Shown here: in pieces, positions 5,838 to 5,969 of the stretch
Layout of the letters: the number at the start of each line of letters is the position of its first letter
How positions within the stretch are numbered: the first letter of the stretch is position 1
Assembly: GCA_034659435.1 (NCBI GenBank)
Contig: JAYEHJ010000004.1
Span: 1 to 5,969, forward strand
DNA: 5,969 nt
Origin: JAGLYP01 sp034659435
GTDB taxonomy: Bacteria > Patescibacteriota > Patescibacteriia > Patescibacteriales > UBA12075
Direction of reading: 5' to 3'
The notes under the pieces: model-generated
The model's input: only the letters and a program-made list of their open reading frames with translations
Told to the model about the DNA's origin: nothing
Database searches by the model: none
Program-made: the position numbers and the translations under genes

Positions 5838-5879
5838 GTAACGTATAATTTTTTATTACTTACTTATCTTACGCACCCA

Positions 5880-5966
5880 TCATCTCCGACACACAATAAC
5901 CCATTCATTTTTGTCATCTCCGACACACCTAACCTCGTAGAGGAATTATATTAAATGATCGGAGAT
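5880..5966. repeat. TCATCTCCGACACAC repeats with an inverted partner
   Basis: TCATCTCCGACACAC occurs at 5880-5894 and 5914-5928, 34 bases apart and identical. TCGGAGAT at 5959-5966 is the inverted core. On the minus strand the unit reads GTGTGTCGGAGATGA. Closely spaced repeats of a TGTCG-containing motif are known at the ends of some DDE-transposase insertion sequences, which bind their transposase at several sites. This may be the edge of such an element continuing past the window. The family is unproven. Confidence 0.5.
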
Positions 5967-5969
5967 CTC
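5955..5969 (+). CDS. Possible start of a gene cut by the window edge
   Basis: ATG at 5955 begins MIGDL and remains open to the last base. AGAGGA at 5939-5944 is a fair Shine-Dalgarno sequence ten bases upstream; none of the four complete genes here has one. It lies next to the TCATCTCCGACACAC repeats, so a transposase reading frame starting here is a reasonable guess. Only five codons are visible, and the start codon overlaps the inverted repeat region, so this is a weak call. Confidence 0.25.

Overview
The window is very AT-rich. It carries two tRNA genes, four complete protein genes all on the plus strand, and an unusually dense set of repeats. The AT-richness, short leaders, lack of Shine-Dalgarno sites before all four complete genes, and tRNAs without an encoded CCA tail suggest a small-genome uncultured bacterium, most likely a Patescibacteria/CPR lineage. 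That placement is an inference from style, not from a marker gene. All four genes end in TAA and none needs a recoded stop, so the standard code fits.

Layout. 1-136 is the right-hand part of a MITE-like foldback element cut by the window edge. 222-294 is tRNA-Arg(CCT). 448-634 is a second, complete copy of the element, and 652-725 is tRNA-Ala(GGC), whose 3' end runs into a 20-bp perfect hairpin. 726-1533 holds no convincing protein gene. It contains that hairpin, a second copy of the tRNA-Ala 3' end, REP-like hairpins with a decayed duplicate, a perfect 16-bp palindrome and several short tandem repeats. 1534-2454 is trxB (thioredoxin reductase), followed by a clean intrinsic terminator at 2588-2618. 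A good promoter at 2647-2675 serves a small DUF4870/Tic20-like membrane protein (2704-3033). 3106-5490 is ppsA (phosphoenolpyruvate synthase), and 5563-5769 is a 68-residue two-helix membrane protein. Immediately after its stop lies a half copy of the MITE-like element in the opposite orientation (5771-5837). The last ~90 bases hold a different repeat family and the possible first codons of another gene.

The genes do not form an obvious pathway. trxB supports thiol redox balance and ppsA makes PEP from pyruvate. The terminator separates trxB from what follows; the three genes after it could be read together. The most distinctive part of the window is the repeat architecture around the tRNAs: three pieces of one foldback family, a tRNA 3' end embedded in a long palindrome, and a nearby copy of that same 3' end.
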